DNA of 36,082 nucleotides from Kineococcus sp. TRM81007 (lineage in GTDB: Bacteria > Actinomycetota > Actinomycetes > Actinomycetales > Kineococcaceae). The position numbers were made by a program, and so were the translations under genes. Location: NCBI RefSeq assembly GCF_022669155.1, contig NZ_JALBVB010000053.1, forward strand, positions 270,115 through 306,196. Direction: 5' to 3'. Position 1 is the stretch's first letter, and each line of letters opens with the position of its first letter. The notes beneath the pieces are model-generated. The model was given only the letters and a program-made list of their open reading frames with translations, had not been told where the DNA came from and made no database searches. Below, piece after piece: positions 23,701 through 33,210 of the stretch.

Positions 23701-24779
23701 CCCATGTACCCCATCTCGCGGCCGCCCATCGCGTTCGGCTGGCCGGTCAGGGAGAACGGGCCGCTGCCGCGCCTGCCGATCGCGCCGGTGGCCAGGTGCA
23801 GGTTGCACAGGGCGTTGGTGTTCCACGTGCCGTGGGTGCTCTGGTTCAGCCCCATCGTCCAGCACGACATCCAGTTGCCGGCCTCACCGATCCAGCGGGC
23901 GGCGGTGCGCAGGTCCTCCTCGGCCACACCGGTGACCTCGCTGACGGCGGCGGGGGAGTAGTCGGCGAGCATCGCCTCGACGGCGTCCCACCCGTCGGTC
24001 CACCGCTCGATGAAACCCCGGTCGACGTGGCCGTCCTCGACGAGCAGGTGCAGCAACCCGTTCAGCAGCGCCAGGTCGGTCCCCGGCCGGATCTGCAGGA
24101 ACAGGTCGGCGCGCTCGGCGGTGGCGGTGCGGCGCGGGTCCACCACGATGAGCTTCGCGCCCGCCTTGAGCCGGTCGGCCATGCGCAGGAAGAGGATCGG
24201 GTGGCAGTCGGCCATGTTGGAACCGGTGACGAGGAAGACGTCGGCGTGGTCGAAGTCGTCGTAGGAGCCCGGGGGGCCGTCGGCGCCCAGGGAGGACTTG
24301 TAGCCGGCCCCGGCGCTGGCCATGCACAGCCGCGAGTTCGACTCCAGGTGGCGAGTGCGCAGGTAGCCCTTGGCCAGCTTGGTCGCCAGGTACTGCGCCT
24401 CCAGGGACATCTGCCCGGACACGTACAGCGCCACGGCGTCCGGGCCGTGCTCGTCGACGATCGCGCGCAGCCGTGCCGCGGTGCTGCGGACCGCTTCACC
24501 GAGCTCGGCCGGGACCGGCTCGGTGCCGCGCTCGGCGCGCACGTGCGCGCGCTCCAGGCGGCCGCCGGCCAGCGTGAAGCGCGCGCTGGTGGCGCCCTTG
24601 GTGCACAGCCGCCCCGCGTTGGCCGGGTGCTCCTTGTCGCCGGTGACGCCCGCCACGACCCGCCTGCCGGTGGTCGGGTCGGTCTCGACCTGCAGGACGA
24701 TCCCGCAGCCGACGCCGCAGTAGGAGCAGGACGTGCGCACCGTCCGCCGGGCAGGGTCGGTGGGGGTCTCGGGCGCCAT
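20727..24779 (-). CDS. Assimilatory nitrate reductase fused to CysJ-type diflavin reductase
   Basis: A 1350-aa, apparently self-sufficient nitrate reductase. Residues 1-700 are a molybdopterin oxidoreductase of the NarB/NasA type. [4Fe-4S] ligands are C18, C21, C25 and C59, and C152 in ESNSRLCM is the likely Mo ligand. A molydopterin-binding domain at about 580-700 includes [19 protein letters not shown]. After a linker with a CysJ-like segment ([12 protein letters not shown]) comes a flavodoxin (about 805-960; [21 protein letters not shown]). The FAD-binding domain has RQYSISSSP near 1138. The NADPH domain has [14 protein letters not shown] near 1210 and [13 protein letters not shown]. It should reduce nitrate to nitrite with NADPH. 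A GlnR-like box lies 22 nt before the ATG. Fusions of this type are known in actinobacteria. Confidence 0.95.
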   Translation of the reverse strand: MAPETPTDPARRTVRTSCSYCGVGCGIVLQVETDPTTGRRVVAGVTGDKEHPANAGRLCTKGATSARFTLAGGRLERAHVRAERGTEPVPAELGEAVRSTAARLRAIVDEHGPDAVALYVSGQMSLEAQYLATKLAKGYLRTRHLESNSRLCMASAGAGYKSSLGADGPPGSYDDFDHADVFLVTGSNMADCHPILFLRMADRLKAGAKLIVVDPRRTATAERADLFLQIRPGTDLALLNGLLHLLVEDGHVDRGFIERWTDGWDAVEAMLADYSPAAVSEVTGVAEEDLRTAARWIGEAGNWMSCWTMGLNQSTHGTWNTNALCNLHLATGAIGRRGSGPFSLTGQPNAMGGREMGYMGPGLPGQRSVLAEEDRAFTEDVWGLPGGTIRPDVGAGTIDVFERMAAGEVKACWIVCTNPVASVANRRTVIEGLEAAELVICQDVFADTETAQYADVLLPAALWAESTYVTVNSERTLTLLPQAVDAPGDAVPDWRLIAMVATELGYGEAFSFSSSEEVFDELRRFANPATGYDLRGIDYAKLRGGPAQWPSPPGAEGRRNPIRYRDGDGFRFATPDGRARFHARPHLDPAELPDDEHPFLLTTGRLPHQWHTMTKTGRVPELTKLNPEPFLELHPDDAGSLGAAEGDLVELASRRGRAVLPARVSDRVRPGTCFAPFHWNDSHGEYLAVNAVTNDAVDPVSFQPEFKACAVRLTRVAPRPDAPAAQRATGPALTTAPGAPPPLDDVQRTYLDGLLWGRRQDGVTGVPVLPPSAPFDTRTRAWVDGLLAGMFSRAPERVADGPGPQPVTVLWASQTGGAEQRAAVFADQLRAGGYAVDLRGMDAVDPAAVAGTGTVLVVTSTFGDGDAPDNGTALWSALNAPDAPRLEATRFAVLAMGDSSYDDFCGHGRRLDARLAELGAARLAERADCEPGEDDKAERWFRAVLERLGPPTTAAPDRPAVPAPRVGTDPVAVRAPARGGNRNAPVPAPLVRNERLTAPSSDKEVRRFAFALPEDVTYRAGDALGVWAVNDETEVDEFLRVTGLPADAAVHLEGVGETSWREAATRHLDLRRAGPELLGLVAARSRGGELGGLLSPERAGELRTWLRGRSVADLLARFPARAEADEWTGVLKRLQPRQYSISSSPLVDPREVQLTVGVVRHEVDGRARGGLCSTFLADRCREGERVPVFVQPATSFRPPSDPDAPMVMVGPGTGVAPFRAFLHERRALGHTGRNWLFFGERRSASDYYYREELEGMREDGFLTRLTLAFSRDQDEKVYVQDRMLQHGEQLWAWLQEGASLYVCGDATRMAKDVDAALRRIAEVHGGMDDQEAANHVKELAADKRYLRDVY

Positions 24780-24801
24780 GCGCCCAGGACAGCCGATCCG
24801 T

Positions 24802-24828
24802 GTTTCAGGCTCGTTTCCCGGCCGTCAC
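24802..24828 (-). promoter_or_regulatory. GlnR box before the nitrate reductase gene
   Basis: On the minus strand GTGAC (24828-24824), 6 nt, GAAAC (24817-24813), 6 nt, GAAAC (24806-24802). The first two pentamers match the GlnR half-sites GTnAC and GAAAC exactly, and the third fits three of four fixed positions. It ends 22 nt before the ATG, which suits an activator only if the 5' leader is very short. Confidence 0.55.
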
Positions 24829-25050
24829 GCCGCCGCTGCCTCGTCCTCTCAGCGGTGCGCCGCCGTTGAGAGCCCCCTGGGCGGGCGCCCGCGCACCTGC
24901 GCTCGGCGGGGGCCGGGCAGCACGTGATCGACCCGTTACCATCGTGGTGCCTGTCCCGCCACCCGCGCCAGGCCACCCAGACCCGCCGGCCGCCCGGCCC
25001 GCGGGCACGCACGCCCGGGCGGGTACGCACCGGGGCGAGGAGAGGCACCG

Positions 25051-25227
25051 ATGGACAAGCTCACCCTGCTGCAGGTCAGCAACCGCTACGACGTGGACGT
25101 CGCGACCCTGCACCAGCTCGTCGGCCGCCGGCTGCTGCCGTCGCCGACGTGGACCGACGGCCGCCTGGGGTGGCGCGCCGAGGAGGTCCGCGAGCCGCTG
25201 CGCGAGCTGGGGCTGACGCGGCGCTGA
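25051..25227 (+). CDS. Small helix-turn-helix protein
   Basis: A 58-aa protein with an AlpA/MerR-like HTH layout: LTLLQVSNRYDVDVATLHQLVGRRLLPSP, then a Trp-containing turn and RAEEVREPLRELG. ATG at 25051 has GAGGAGAGG about 6 nt upstream. Such small proteins are often excisionase-like or DNA-binding adaptors, but no phage or integrase gene is nearby. It is divergent from the nitrate reductase gene, separated by 271 bp that contain the GlnR box, and could share its control. A TANNNT element (TACCAT, 24937-24942) would give a roughly 100-nt leader. Coding status rests on the ribosome binding site and the HTH-like sequence. Confidence 0.65.
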   Translation: MDKLTLLQVSNRYDVDVATLHQLVGRRLLPSPTWTDGRLGWRAEEVREPLRELGLTRR

Positions 25228-25237
25228 CGGGAGGCGG

Positions 25238-25276
25238 GAGGAGTGCCCCGGCGCGCGGTGCGCCGGGACCCTCCTC
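25238..25276. terminator. Bidirectional hairpin between convergent genes
   Basis: Outer arms GAGGAG (25238-25243) and CTCCTC (25271-25276) enclose inner arms CCCGGCGC (25247-25254) and GCGCCGGG (25260-25267), with three unpaired bases on each side between them. It lies between the ends of the 58-aa HTH gene and the oxidoreductase fusion gene and can serve both. Confidence 0.6.
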
Positions 25277-25296
25277 GTGCGGGGGCGCCCTGCGCC

Positions 25297-27312
25297 TCAG
25301 CCCTCGCGCAGGTCCAGCCGGGCCACCTGCGCCTCGTCCAGCTCCACGCCGAGCCCGGCGATCGAGGAGCGCAGCTCCTCGACGCTGCGCGGCCCCACGA
25401 TCGGGAACGTGGGGAACGGCTGGGCCAGCACGAACGCCAGCGCCACCGCGGTCGCCGGCACCCCCAGGTCCGCGGCCAGCTCCTCCGCGCGGCGCTTGCG
25501 CTCGAAGTTGGCGTCGCTGTAGTAGCAGCGCACCAGCTCGGCGTCGCGGCGGTCGGCCGGGTCGGCGCGGGCGAAGAAGCCCCGGGCCTGCGAGGACCAC
25601 GGCAGCAGCGGGACCTGCCGTTCGGTCAGCCAGCGCTTGGAGCCGGCGTCGGTGACGTGCTCGCACCCCGTCCAGGGCACGTCGAGCGCCTCCGCCAGAC
25701 CGAAGTGGTTGCTCAGGACCGACAGCCCCCGCCTGCCGTTCGCGGCCGCCCAGGCGTTCGCCTCGTCGAACCGCTCCCTCGACCAGTTGGAGACACCGAA
25801 CACGCCGATGCGGCCGGCGTCCGCGTGCTCGTTGAGCACGTCGACGAACTCGCCGACCGGCACGTCGGGGTTGTCGCGGTGCAGCAGGTACATCTCGGCG
25901 CTCTCGCGCTGGTGGTTCTCCAGCGACTCCAGCAGCTGCCACGTCATGCCCTGCGGGGTGCACTCGGGGGTGTGCCCGCCCTTGGCGACGACCACCGCCT
26001 CGGAGTGCAGGCCGCGGTTCGTCAGCCACTGCCCCAGCAGCTTCTCGTAGCGGCCCTGCCCGTACCACCACGAGGTGTCGAACGTCGTGCCACCCGCCTC
26101 CCAGAACGCGTCGAACAACGCGGAGGCGTGCGCGAGGTCTGGCTGGTTGTCGACACCCATCACGATGCGGGACAACGGCTTCGTCAGCCCGTCCACCTTC
26201 CCGTAGCGCATGGGGTTCGGGGTGCCGACCCGCAGCGGCAGGCCGGAGACGGTGGGGATCGCCGCGGTGTCGCGCTCGAACGGGTAGCGCACGCCGACCG
26301 CCGCGCGCCAGCGGTCCAGCACCGCGGACGTGGCCAGCGCGTCGTCCAGGGAGTGCTCCGGGGCCCCGGTGGAGACGTCCTCGCCCCGCCCGGCCGCCTC
26401 CGCCAGGCGGGCCACCGCGGCGGCCTCGGCGGCGTAGGGCAGGTGCCCCTCGGTCTCGGGGCCGAAGGTCAGGACCCGATCGGCCTCGCCGGCGCGGCGC
26501 ACCACGATGCCGGTGCCGGCCCCGATCGCCCACGGGTCGGCCAGGTGGATCGAACCGGTCGTGCCGTGCACCGCCACCGCCGGCGGCTCGGCCAGCCGCA
26601 CGCCGGTGCGCACGGTGGCGGTGACACCGCCGTCGAACTCCAGGGCGGCCACCGCCCACTCGTCCACGCCGGTGCCGCCGACGGTCCCGCCGCCGCGCAG
26701 AGACGTCAGCACCGCCGGCCGGCCCAGCGCGGCGGCCGCGACGGCGCGCGCCATCGTCACCGGGTACCCGCCCACGTCGAGGATCCCGCCGCCGGCCAGG
26801 TCCGCGTCGAACAGGCGGCCGGTGGGGGAGCCGGCGGCGAAGGAGAAGCTCGCGTCGACGTGCAGCACCCGGCCGACGGCGCCGGAGCGCACCAGGTCCA
26901 GCAGGGCGCGCTGCTGCGGGTGGAAGGCGTACATGTACGCCTCGACCAGGACGCGGCCGCTGGTGCGCGCGGCGTCCACGACGGCCATGACGCTGCCGTG
27001 GTTCGGCGCCAGCGGCTTCTCGCACAGCACGTGCTTGCCCGCGCGCAGCGCGGCGATCGCCAGGGGGGCGTGGACGGTGTGCACGGTGGCGACGTAGACG
27101 GCGTCGACGTCCGGGTCGGCGATCACCTCGTCGTGGGTGCCGGTGCGCGCGCCCGGGGCGACCTCGTCGGCGAACGCCCGCGCGCGCTCGGCGGCGGAGC
27201 TGCCGACGGCCACGACGGCACCCGCCCCGGAGGCGGGCAGCTGCGAGGCGAAGCGGCGGGCGATGGCGCCGGGGCCGAGGACGGCCCAGCGCAGGGGAGC
27301 AGGGGGCGTCAC
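25297..27312 (-). CDS. Gfo/Idh/MocA oxidoreductase fused to aldo/keto reductase
   Basis: A 671-aa two-enzyme fusion. Residues about 1-335 are a Gfo/Idh/MocA dehydrogenase with a Rossmann start WAVLGPGAIARRFASQL, the motif GKHVLCEKPLAPN carrying the E-K-P core, and GGGILDVGGYPV. Residues about 345-671 are an aldo/keto reductase. The catalytic tetrad is visible as D in FDTSWW, Y in WYGQGRYEKLL, K in VVVAKGGH and H in MYLLHRDNPDV; GVSNWSRERFDEANAW and LPWSSQARGFF are also typical. Both halves look intact, so one polypeptide may catalyse two redox steps on a sugar-like compound. The GTG at 27312 has AGGAG 7 nt upstream. An upstream GTG at 27357 has no such support. Confidence 0.9.
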   Translation of the reverse strand: MTPPAPLRWAVLGPGAIARRFASQLPASGAGAVVAVGSSAAERARAFADEVAPGARTGTHDEVIADPDVDAVYVATVHTVHAPLAIAALRAGKHVLCEKPLAPNHGSVMAVVDAARTSGRVLVEAYMYAFHPQQRALLDLVRSGAVGRVLHVDASFSFAAGSPTGRLFDADLAGGGILDVGGYPVTMARAVAAAALGRPAVLTSLRGGGTVGGTGVDEWAVAALEFDGGVTATVRTGVRLAEPPAVAVHGTTGSIHLADPWAIGAGTGIVVRRAGEADRVLTFGPETEGHLPYAAEAAAVARLAEAAGRGEDVSTGAPEHSLDDALATSAVLDRWRAAVGVRYPFERDTAAIPTVSGLPLRVGTPNPMRYGKVDGLTKPLSRIVMGVDNQPDLAHASALFDAFWEAGGTTFDTSWWYGQGRYEKLLGQWLTNRGLHSEAVVVAKGGHTPECTPQGMTWQLLESLENHQRESAEMYLLHRDNPDVPVGEFVDVLNEHADAGRIGVFGVSNWSRERFDEANAWAAANGRRGLSVLSNHFGLAEALDVPWTGCEHVTDAGSKRWLTERQVPLLPWSSQARGFFARADPADRRDAELVRCYYSDANFERKRRAEELAADLGVPATAVALAFVLAQPFPTFPIVGPRSVEELRSSIAGLGVELDEAQVARLDLREG

Positions 27313-27380
27313 GGGACGCTCCTTCGCGATCGTGGGGGGAGCGCCGTGATCGTCCACGGCGGCCCGTGGAGCCTAGGGAC

Positions 27381-27420
27381 GCCCCGCGCGGCGGGTCAAC
27401 GCCCCGCGCGGCGGGTCAAC
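27381..27420 (+). repeat. 20-bp perfect tandem duplication between divergent genes
   Basis: GCCCCGCGCGGCGGGTCAAC occurs at 27381-27400 and 27401-27420 and is followed by the first five bases of a third copy. It lies in the 178-bp space between the oxidoreductase fusion and ilvD, where both promoters must be. Confidence 0.9.
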
Positions 27421-27478
27421 GCCCCGAGCCGTGTCCCGGAGCCCCCCGCGGCACCCGGCGGGTTCGCGGCCCGGCGCC

Positions 27479-27484
27479 TAGACT
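27479..27484 (+). promoter_or_regulatory. -10 element of ilvD, leaderless type
   Basis: TAGACT ends 6 nt before the GTG start at 27491. No Shine-Dalgarno sequence precedes the start, which fits a leaderless message. No clear -35 was seen. Confidence 0.5.
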
Positions 27485-27490
27485 CGGCGC

Positions 27491-29248
27491 GTGATCCAGG
27501 ACACCCCCTCGAACGCCCCGGCGGCGCAGGCGGACGGCGACGGCCCCCGCGCGGTCCCCGGCGTCGACATCAAGCCCCGCAGCCGCCAGGTCACCGACGG
27601 GCTGGAGGCGACGGCCTCGCGCGGGATGCTCCGCGCGGTCGGCATGGGCGACGAGGACTGGGTCAAGCCGCAGATCGGCGTGGCCTCCAGCTGGAACGAG
27701 ATCACCCCCTGCAACCTGTCCCTGGACCGCCTGGCGAAGTCCGTGAAGGACGGCGTGCACGCCGCGAAGGGGTTCCCGCTGGAGTTCGGCACGATCTCCG
27801 TCTCCGACGGCATCTCCATGGGCCACCAGGGCATGCACTACTCCCTGGTCAGCCGCGAGGTCATCGCCGACTCCGTGGAGACGGTGGTCAGCGCCGAGCG
27901 CCTGGACGGCTCGGTGCTGCTCGCCGGGTGCGACAAGTCGCTGCCGGGGATGCTCATGGCCGCCGCCCGCCTGGACCTGGCCAGCGTGTTCCTCTACGCG
28001 GGCACGATCCTGCCCGGGCGCGCGAAGCTGTCCGACGGCAGCGAGCACGAGGTCACCCTCATCGACGCCTTCGAGGCGGTGGGGGCCTGCGCGCGCGGGC
28101 TGATGTCCCGCGAGGACGTCGACACCATCGAGCGCGCCATCTGCCCGGGCGAGGGCGCCTGTGGCGGCATGTACACCGCGAACACCATGGCCGCTGCCGC
28201 GGAGGCGCTGGGCATGTCGCTGCCGGGCAGCGCGGCCCCGCCGGCCACGGACCGCCGCCGCGACGGGTTCGCCCGCCGCTCCGGCCAGGCCGTGGTGAAC
28301 CTCCTCGCCCACGGGATCACCGCCCGGCAGGTCATGACCAAGGAGGCGTTCGAGAACGCCATCGCCGTGGTCATGGCGCTGGGCGGCTCCACCAACGCGG
28401 TGCTGCACCTGCTGGCCATCGCCTACGAGGCCGAGGTGGACCTGACGCTGGCGGACTTCGACCGCATCGCGGGGAAGGTGCCGCACCTGGGCGACCTGAA
28501 GCCCTTCGGCCGGCACGTCATGGTCGACGTGGACCGCATCGGCGGCATCCCCGTCGTCATGCGCGCGCTGCTGGACGCGGGCCTGCTGCACGGGGACACC
28601 CTGACGGTGACGGGGAGGACGATGGCGGAGAACCTCGCGGAGATCTCCCCGCCGGACGTCGACGGCGTGGTGCTGCGGGCGCTGGACGACCCGATCCACC
28701 GCACCGGCGGCATCACGGTCCTCTCGGGCAACCTGGCCCCGGGTGGTGCGGTCGTCAAGAGCGCCGGGTTCGACTCGGAGGTCTTCGAGGGCACCGCGCG
28801 GGTGTTCGAGCGCGAGCGCGCTGCGCTGGACGCGCTGGAGGACGGCACGATCGGCGCCGGCGACGTCGTGGTCATCCGCTACGAGGGCCCCAAGGGCGGC
28901 CCGGGCATGCGCGAGATGCTCGCCATCACGGGGGCGATCAAGGGCGCCGGGCTGGGCAAGGACGTGCTGCTGCTGACCGACGGGCGCTTCTCCGGCGGCA
29001 CCACGGGCCTGTGCGTGGGGCACGTCGCGCCGGAGGCCGTCGACGGCGGGCCGATCGCGCTCGTGCGCGACGGCGACCGGATCCGCCTGGACGTGGCGGG
29101 CAAGACGCTGGAGGTGCTCGTCGACGACGCCGAGCTGGCGGCGCGGCGCGAGGGGTGGGAGCCGCTGCCCCCGGTGTTCACCCGCGGCGTGCTGGCCAAG
29201 TACGCCAAGCAGGTGCAGTCCGCCTCCGTGGGGGCCGTCTGCTCCTGA
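27491..29248 (+). CDS. ilvD: Dihydroxy-acid dehydratase
   Basis: A 585-aa enzyme of the valine/isoleucine/leucine pathway that dehydrates 2,3-dihydroxy acids to 2-keto acids in the cytoplasm. The three cysteines expected to hold the Fe-S cluster are C74 (NEITPCNL), C147 ([10 protein letters not shown]) and C224 ([15 protein letters not shown]). [19 protein letters not shown] near the C-terminus is typical of the ILVD/EDD family. The N-terminus from the GTG is about 30 residues longer than the conserved start, but a -10 element 6 nt before the GTG supports it. It is followed by a nested inverted repeat and then the ilvBNC operon with its own promoter. Confidence 0.96.
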   Translation: MIQDTPSNAPAAQADGDGPRAVPGVDIKPRSRQVTDGLEATASRGMLRAVGMGDEDWVKPQIGVASSWNEITPCNLSLDRLAKSVKDGVHAAKGFPLEFGTISVSDGISMGHQGMHYSLVSREVIADSVETVVSAERLDGSVLLAGCDKSLPGMLMAAARLDLASVFLYAGTILPGRAKLSDGSEHEVTLIDAFEAVGACARGLMSREDVDTIERAICPGEGACGGMYTANTMAAAAEALGMSLPGSAAPPATDRRRDGFARRSGQAVVNLLAHGITARQVMTKEAFENAIAVVMALGGSTNAVLHLLAIAYEAEVDLTLADFDRIAGKVPHLGDLKPFGRHVMVDVDRIGGIPVVMRALLDAGLLHGDTLTVTGRTMAENLAEISPPDVDGVVLRALDDPIHRTGGITVLSGNLAPGGAVVKSAGFDSEVFEGTARVFERERAALDALEDGTIGAGDVVVIRYEGPKGGPGMREMLAITGAIKGAGLGKDVLLLTDGRFSGGTTGLCVGHVAPEAVDGGPIALVRDGDRIRLDVAGKTLEVLVDDAELAARREGWEPLPPVFTRGVLAKYAKQVQSASVGAVCS

Positions 29249-29255
29249 CGGCCGG

Positions 29256-29331
29256 GTCGGCCGAGGGCACACCCTGTCCAGCAGGTGGACTCGTTGTCCA
29301 CGATGTGAGACACGAGGTGCCCTCGGCTGAC
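29256..29331. repeat. Nested inverted repeat between ilvD and ilvB
   Basis: The outer arms 29256-29270 and 29317-29331 pair over 15 positions with one G-T pair; the core GCCGAGGGCAC / GTGCCCTCGGC is perfect. Inside the 46-nt loop, GTGGAC (29285-29290) and GTCCAC (29296-29301) form a second perfect hairpin with a TCGTT loop. The left arm starts 7 nt after the ilvD stop, so the RNA form can act as the ilvD terminator. The right arm covers five of the six -35 bases of the ilvB promoter. The motif TTGTCCACGATGTGAGACA (29295-29313) in the loop may be a regulator site. Confidence 0.75.
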
Positions 29332-29355
29332 ATCGCCCGGAGGTGCGACTACCGT
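29327..29355 (+). promoter_or_regulatory. ilvBNC promoter
   Basis: -35 CTGACA (29327-29332, five of six to TTGACA), 17-bp spacer and -10 TACCGT (29350-29355). The leader peptide ATG at 29363 is 7 nt beyond the -10, so transcription is expected to begin at or next to it. Confidence 0.7.
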
Positions 29356-29362
29356 GCTGGGC

Positions 29363-29401
29363 ATGCGGTTCCTCGTAGCCATCGGACAGCGCGCCCGCTG
29401 A
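29363..29401 (+). CDS. ilvB leader peptide
   Basis: A 12-codon frame reading [12 protein letters not shown], then TGA. It contains Leu, Val, Ala and Ile in a row, as expected for a peptide that senses branched-chain aminoacyl-tRNA supply, and uses GTA for Val, a rare codon in so GC-rich a genome. It begins 7 nt after the -10 element, so it is probably translated from a leaderless message. A terminator hairpin follows. Attenuation of ilvBNC through such a peptide is established in Corynebacterium glutamicum. Confidence 0.7.
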   Translation: MRFLVAIGQRAR

Positions 29402-29466
29402 GGTCGACGACGATCGACCCGCCGAGCGCGCGACCCCTCGCCCACCTCGCGGCGCAGGGGTCTTTT
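29396..29466 (+). terminator. ilvB attenuator
   Basis: GACCCCT (29432-29438) and AGGGGTC (29456-29462) form a 7-bp stem followed by TTTT (29463-29466), an intrinsic terminator before ilvB. Ahead of it, GGTCGA (29402-29407) and TCGACC (29414-29419) form another hairpin. A competing long-range pairing is possible between CGC-T-GAGGT around the leader stop codon (29396-29404, T bulged) and ACCTCGCG in the terminator loop (29444-29451). Which structure forms would depend on ribosome position on the leader peptide. The structures are read by eye and not folded. Confidence 0.65.
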
Positions 29467-29543
29467 CGCGTCCGGCGCACCGAGCGGCCGGCCGCGTCCG
29501 ACGACTGCAGGACCCGAGCCGCACCGCCGAGGAGGACACCGAG

Positions 29544-31447
29544 ATGGCCCACGAGCCGATCAGCGCCCCGCCGATCAGCACCCAGCCGGCCGGTGAGCAG
29601 AGCCGCGACGGCCTGCCGCTGGACCCCACGCTCCCCGTCGCGTCGCTCACCGGCGCGCAGAGCCTCATCCGCTCCCTCGAGGCGGTAGGTGTCGAGGTCG
29701 TCTTCGGCATCCCCGGCGGCGCGATCCTGCCCGCGTACGACCCGCTGATGGACTCCCCGCACGTGCGCCACATCCTCGTGCGCCACGAGCAGGGCGCCGG
29801 CCACGCGGCCGAGGGGTACGCGGTGGCCACCGGCAAGGTCGGCGTCTGCATGGCGACCTCCGGCCCCGGCGCGACGAACCTCGTCACCCCGATCGCCGAC
29901 GCCAACATGGACTCCGTCCCGATGGTGGCGATCACCGGTCAGGTGGCCGCGGCGGCGATCGGCACGGACGCCTTCCAGGAAGCCGACATCGCCGGGATCA
30001 CCATCCCGATCACCAAGCACAACTACCTCGTGACCGACCCCGCGGAGATCCCGCGCGTGATCGCCGAGGCGTTCCACCTCGCCGCCACCGGCCGCCCCGG
30101 CCCCGTGCTCGTGGACGTCGCCAAGTCCGCGCTGCAGGCGCGCACCTCCTTCGAGTGGCCCACCTCGGTGGACCTGCCCGGCTACCGCCCCGTGGTCCGC
30201 CCGCACGGCAAGCAGGTGAAGGAGGCCGCGCGCCTCATCGCGGCCGCGAAGCGACCGGTGCTCTACGTCGGCGGCGGCGTGGTCAAGGCCGACGCCGCCC
30301 CCGAGCTGCGCGCCCTGGCCGACCTGACCGGCATCCCCGCCGTGACGACCCTCATGGCCCGCGGCGCGCTGCCCGACTCGCACCCCTCCAACCTGGGCAT
30401 GCCGGGCATGCACGGCACCGTCGCTGCGGTGGCGGCGCTGCAGAAGTCCGACCTGCTCATCACCCTGGGGGCGCGCTTCGACGACCGCGTCACCGGCGAG
30501 CTGTCCAGCTTCGCGCCCGGCGCCAAGGTCATCCACGCCGACATCGACCCCGCCGAGATCGGCAAGAACCGGGCGGTGGACGTGCCGATCGTCGGCGACG
30601 CCAAGCTCGTCCTGGCGGAGCTGGCCACCGCGGTGGTCGCGGAGTTCGAGGCGAACGGCCGCGCCGACATCGGCGCGTGGACCGCTCAGACCGACGCGTG
30701 GCGCTCGACCTACCCCCTGGGCTACACCGCGCCGGACGACGGCACCCTCTCCCCGCAGCACGTCATCGAGCGCATCGGCGCCATCGCCGGCCCGGAGGCG
30801 GTCTACGTCTCCGGCGTGGGGCAGCACCAGATGTGGTCCGCGCAGTTCGTCAAGTACGAGAACCCGCGTACCTGGCTGAACTCCGGGGGCCTGGGGACCA
30901 TGGGCTACGCGGTGCCGGCGGCCATGGGCGCCAAGGTCGGCCGCCCCGACACCGTCGTGTGGGCCATCGACGGCGACGGCTGCTTCCAGATGACCAACCA
31001 GGAGCTGGCCACCTGCACCCTGAACGGGATCCCCGTGAAGGTGGCCGTCATCAACAACTCCAGCCTGGGCATGGTCCGGCAGTGGCAGACGCTCTTCTAC
31101 TCCGAGCGCTACTCCAACACCGACCTGCACTCCGGCGACCACTCGACGCACTCCGCGCCGGTCCCGGACTTCGTCAAGCTCGCCGACGCCTACGGCTGCG
31201 TGGGCCTGCGCTGCGAGCGTCCCGAGGACGTCGACGCCACCATCGAGAAGGCGATGGCGATCAACGACGTGCCCGTGGTGATCGACTTCCGCGTCCACCG
31301 CGACGCCATGGTCTGGCCGATGGTCGCCGCCGGCGTCAGCAACGACCAGATCCAGTACGCCCGCGGGCTGTCCCCGGAGTGGGACCGCGAGGCCGACAGC
31401 GACGGCGTGTCCAGCGACGACCCCGCCGCGCAGAAGGTGATCTCCTG

Positions 31448-31448
<1 letters not shown>
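29544..31448 (+). CDS. ilvB: Acetolactate synthase large subunit
   Basis: A 634-aa thiamine-diphosphate enzyme that makes 2-acetolactate or 2-aceto-2-hydroxybutyrate, the first shared step of branched-chain amino acid synthesis. The N-terminal PYR domain has [15 protein letters not shown] and the catalytic Glu in [14 protein letters not shown]. The central domain has [10 protein letters not shown]. The C-terminal domain has the ThDP-Mg motif beginning [13 protein letters not shown] and reaching [14 protein letters not shown]. An N-terminal extension of about 35 residues rich in Pro, Ala and Ser precedes the fold. The ATG at 29544 has GAGGAGG 8 nt upstream. The stop overlaps the ilvN start by one base. 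Confidence 0.97.
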
Positions 31449-33032
<1,584 letters not shown>

Positions 33033-33039
33033 CCCGCAC

Positions 33040-33079
33040 GACCGTGCCCCCGCGTCCCCCGGGACGCGGGGGCACGGTC
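33040..33079 (+). terminator. Strong terminator of the ilvBNC operon
   Basis: A perfect 19-bp inverted repeat, 33040-33058 against 33061-33079, with the two central Cs (33059-33060) as a minimal loop. It starts 8 nt after the ilvC stop. There is no T-tract, but the stem is very stable. Confidence 0.85.
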
Positions 33080-33163
33080 TCCGGCAGAGCTCGTCGTCCG
33101 GCGCCGGGTGCCGGCGGGGCCGACGGCCCCCGTTTCGCCGAGGCACCGCTCCGCCACGTTCAG

Positions 33164-33169
33164 TAGTGT
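33164..33169 (+). promoter_or_regulatory. Candidate -10 element upstream of the phytochrome gene
   Basis: TAGTGT fits TANNNT in the space between the ilvC terminator and the phytochrome gene. The -35 region is not clear. Transcription would begin near 33176 and leave a leader that contains GGAGG (33197-33201) and the mini-ORF described next. Confidence 0.3.
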
Positions 33170-33210
33170 CTCTGGACACGGTCGGGTATCGGGCGCGGAG
33201 GGGGGTGGAC

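Noticed and set aside
24738-24740. Alternative GTG start of the nitrate reductase fusion
   Set aside because: It would place the start four residues before the first cluster cysteine, as in some homologues, but no promoter or ribosome binding site supports it over the ATG at 24779.
20775-24869. A 1300-codon plus-strand frame opposite the nitrate reductase
   Set aside because: It is the mirror frame of the fusion gene: His/Val/Gly/Arg-rich with no motifs. The minus-strand frame has all catalytic motifs.
24937-24942. TACCAT as a leaderless promoter for a gene at 24944-24949
   Set aside because: The GTG codons there are only 1-4 nt from the element and open no sensible protein; it is kept only as a possible promoter for the 58-aa gene.
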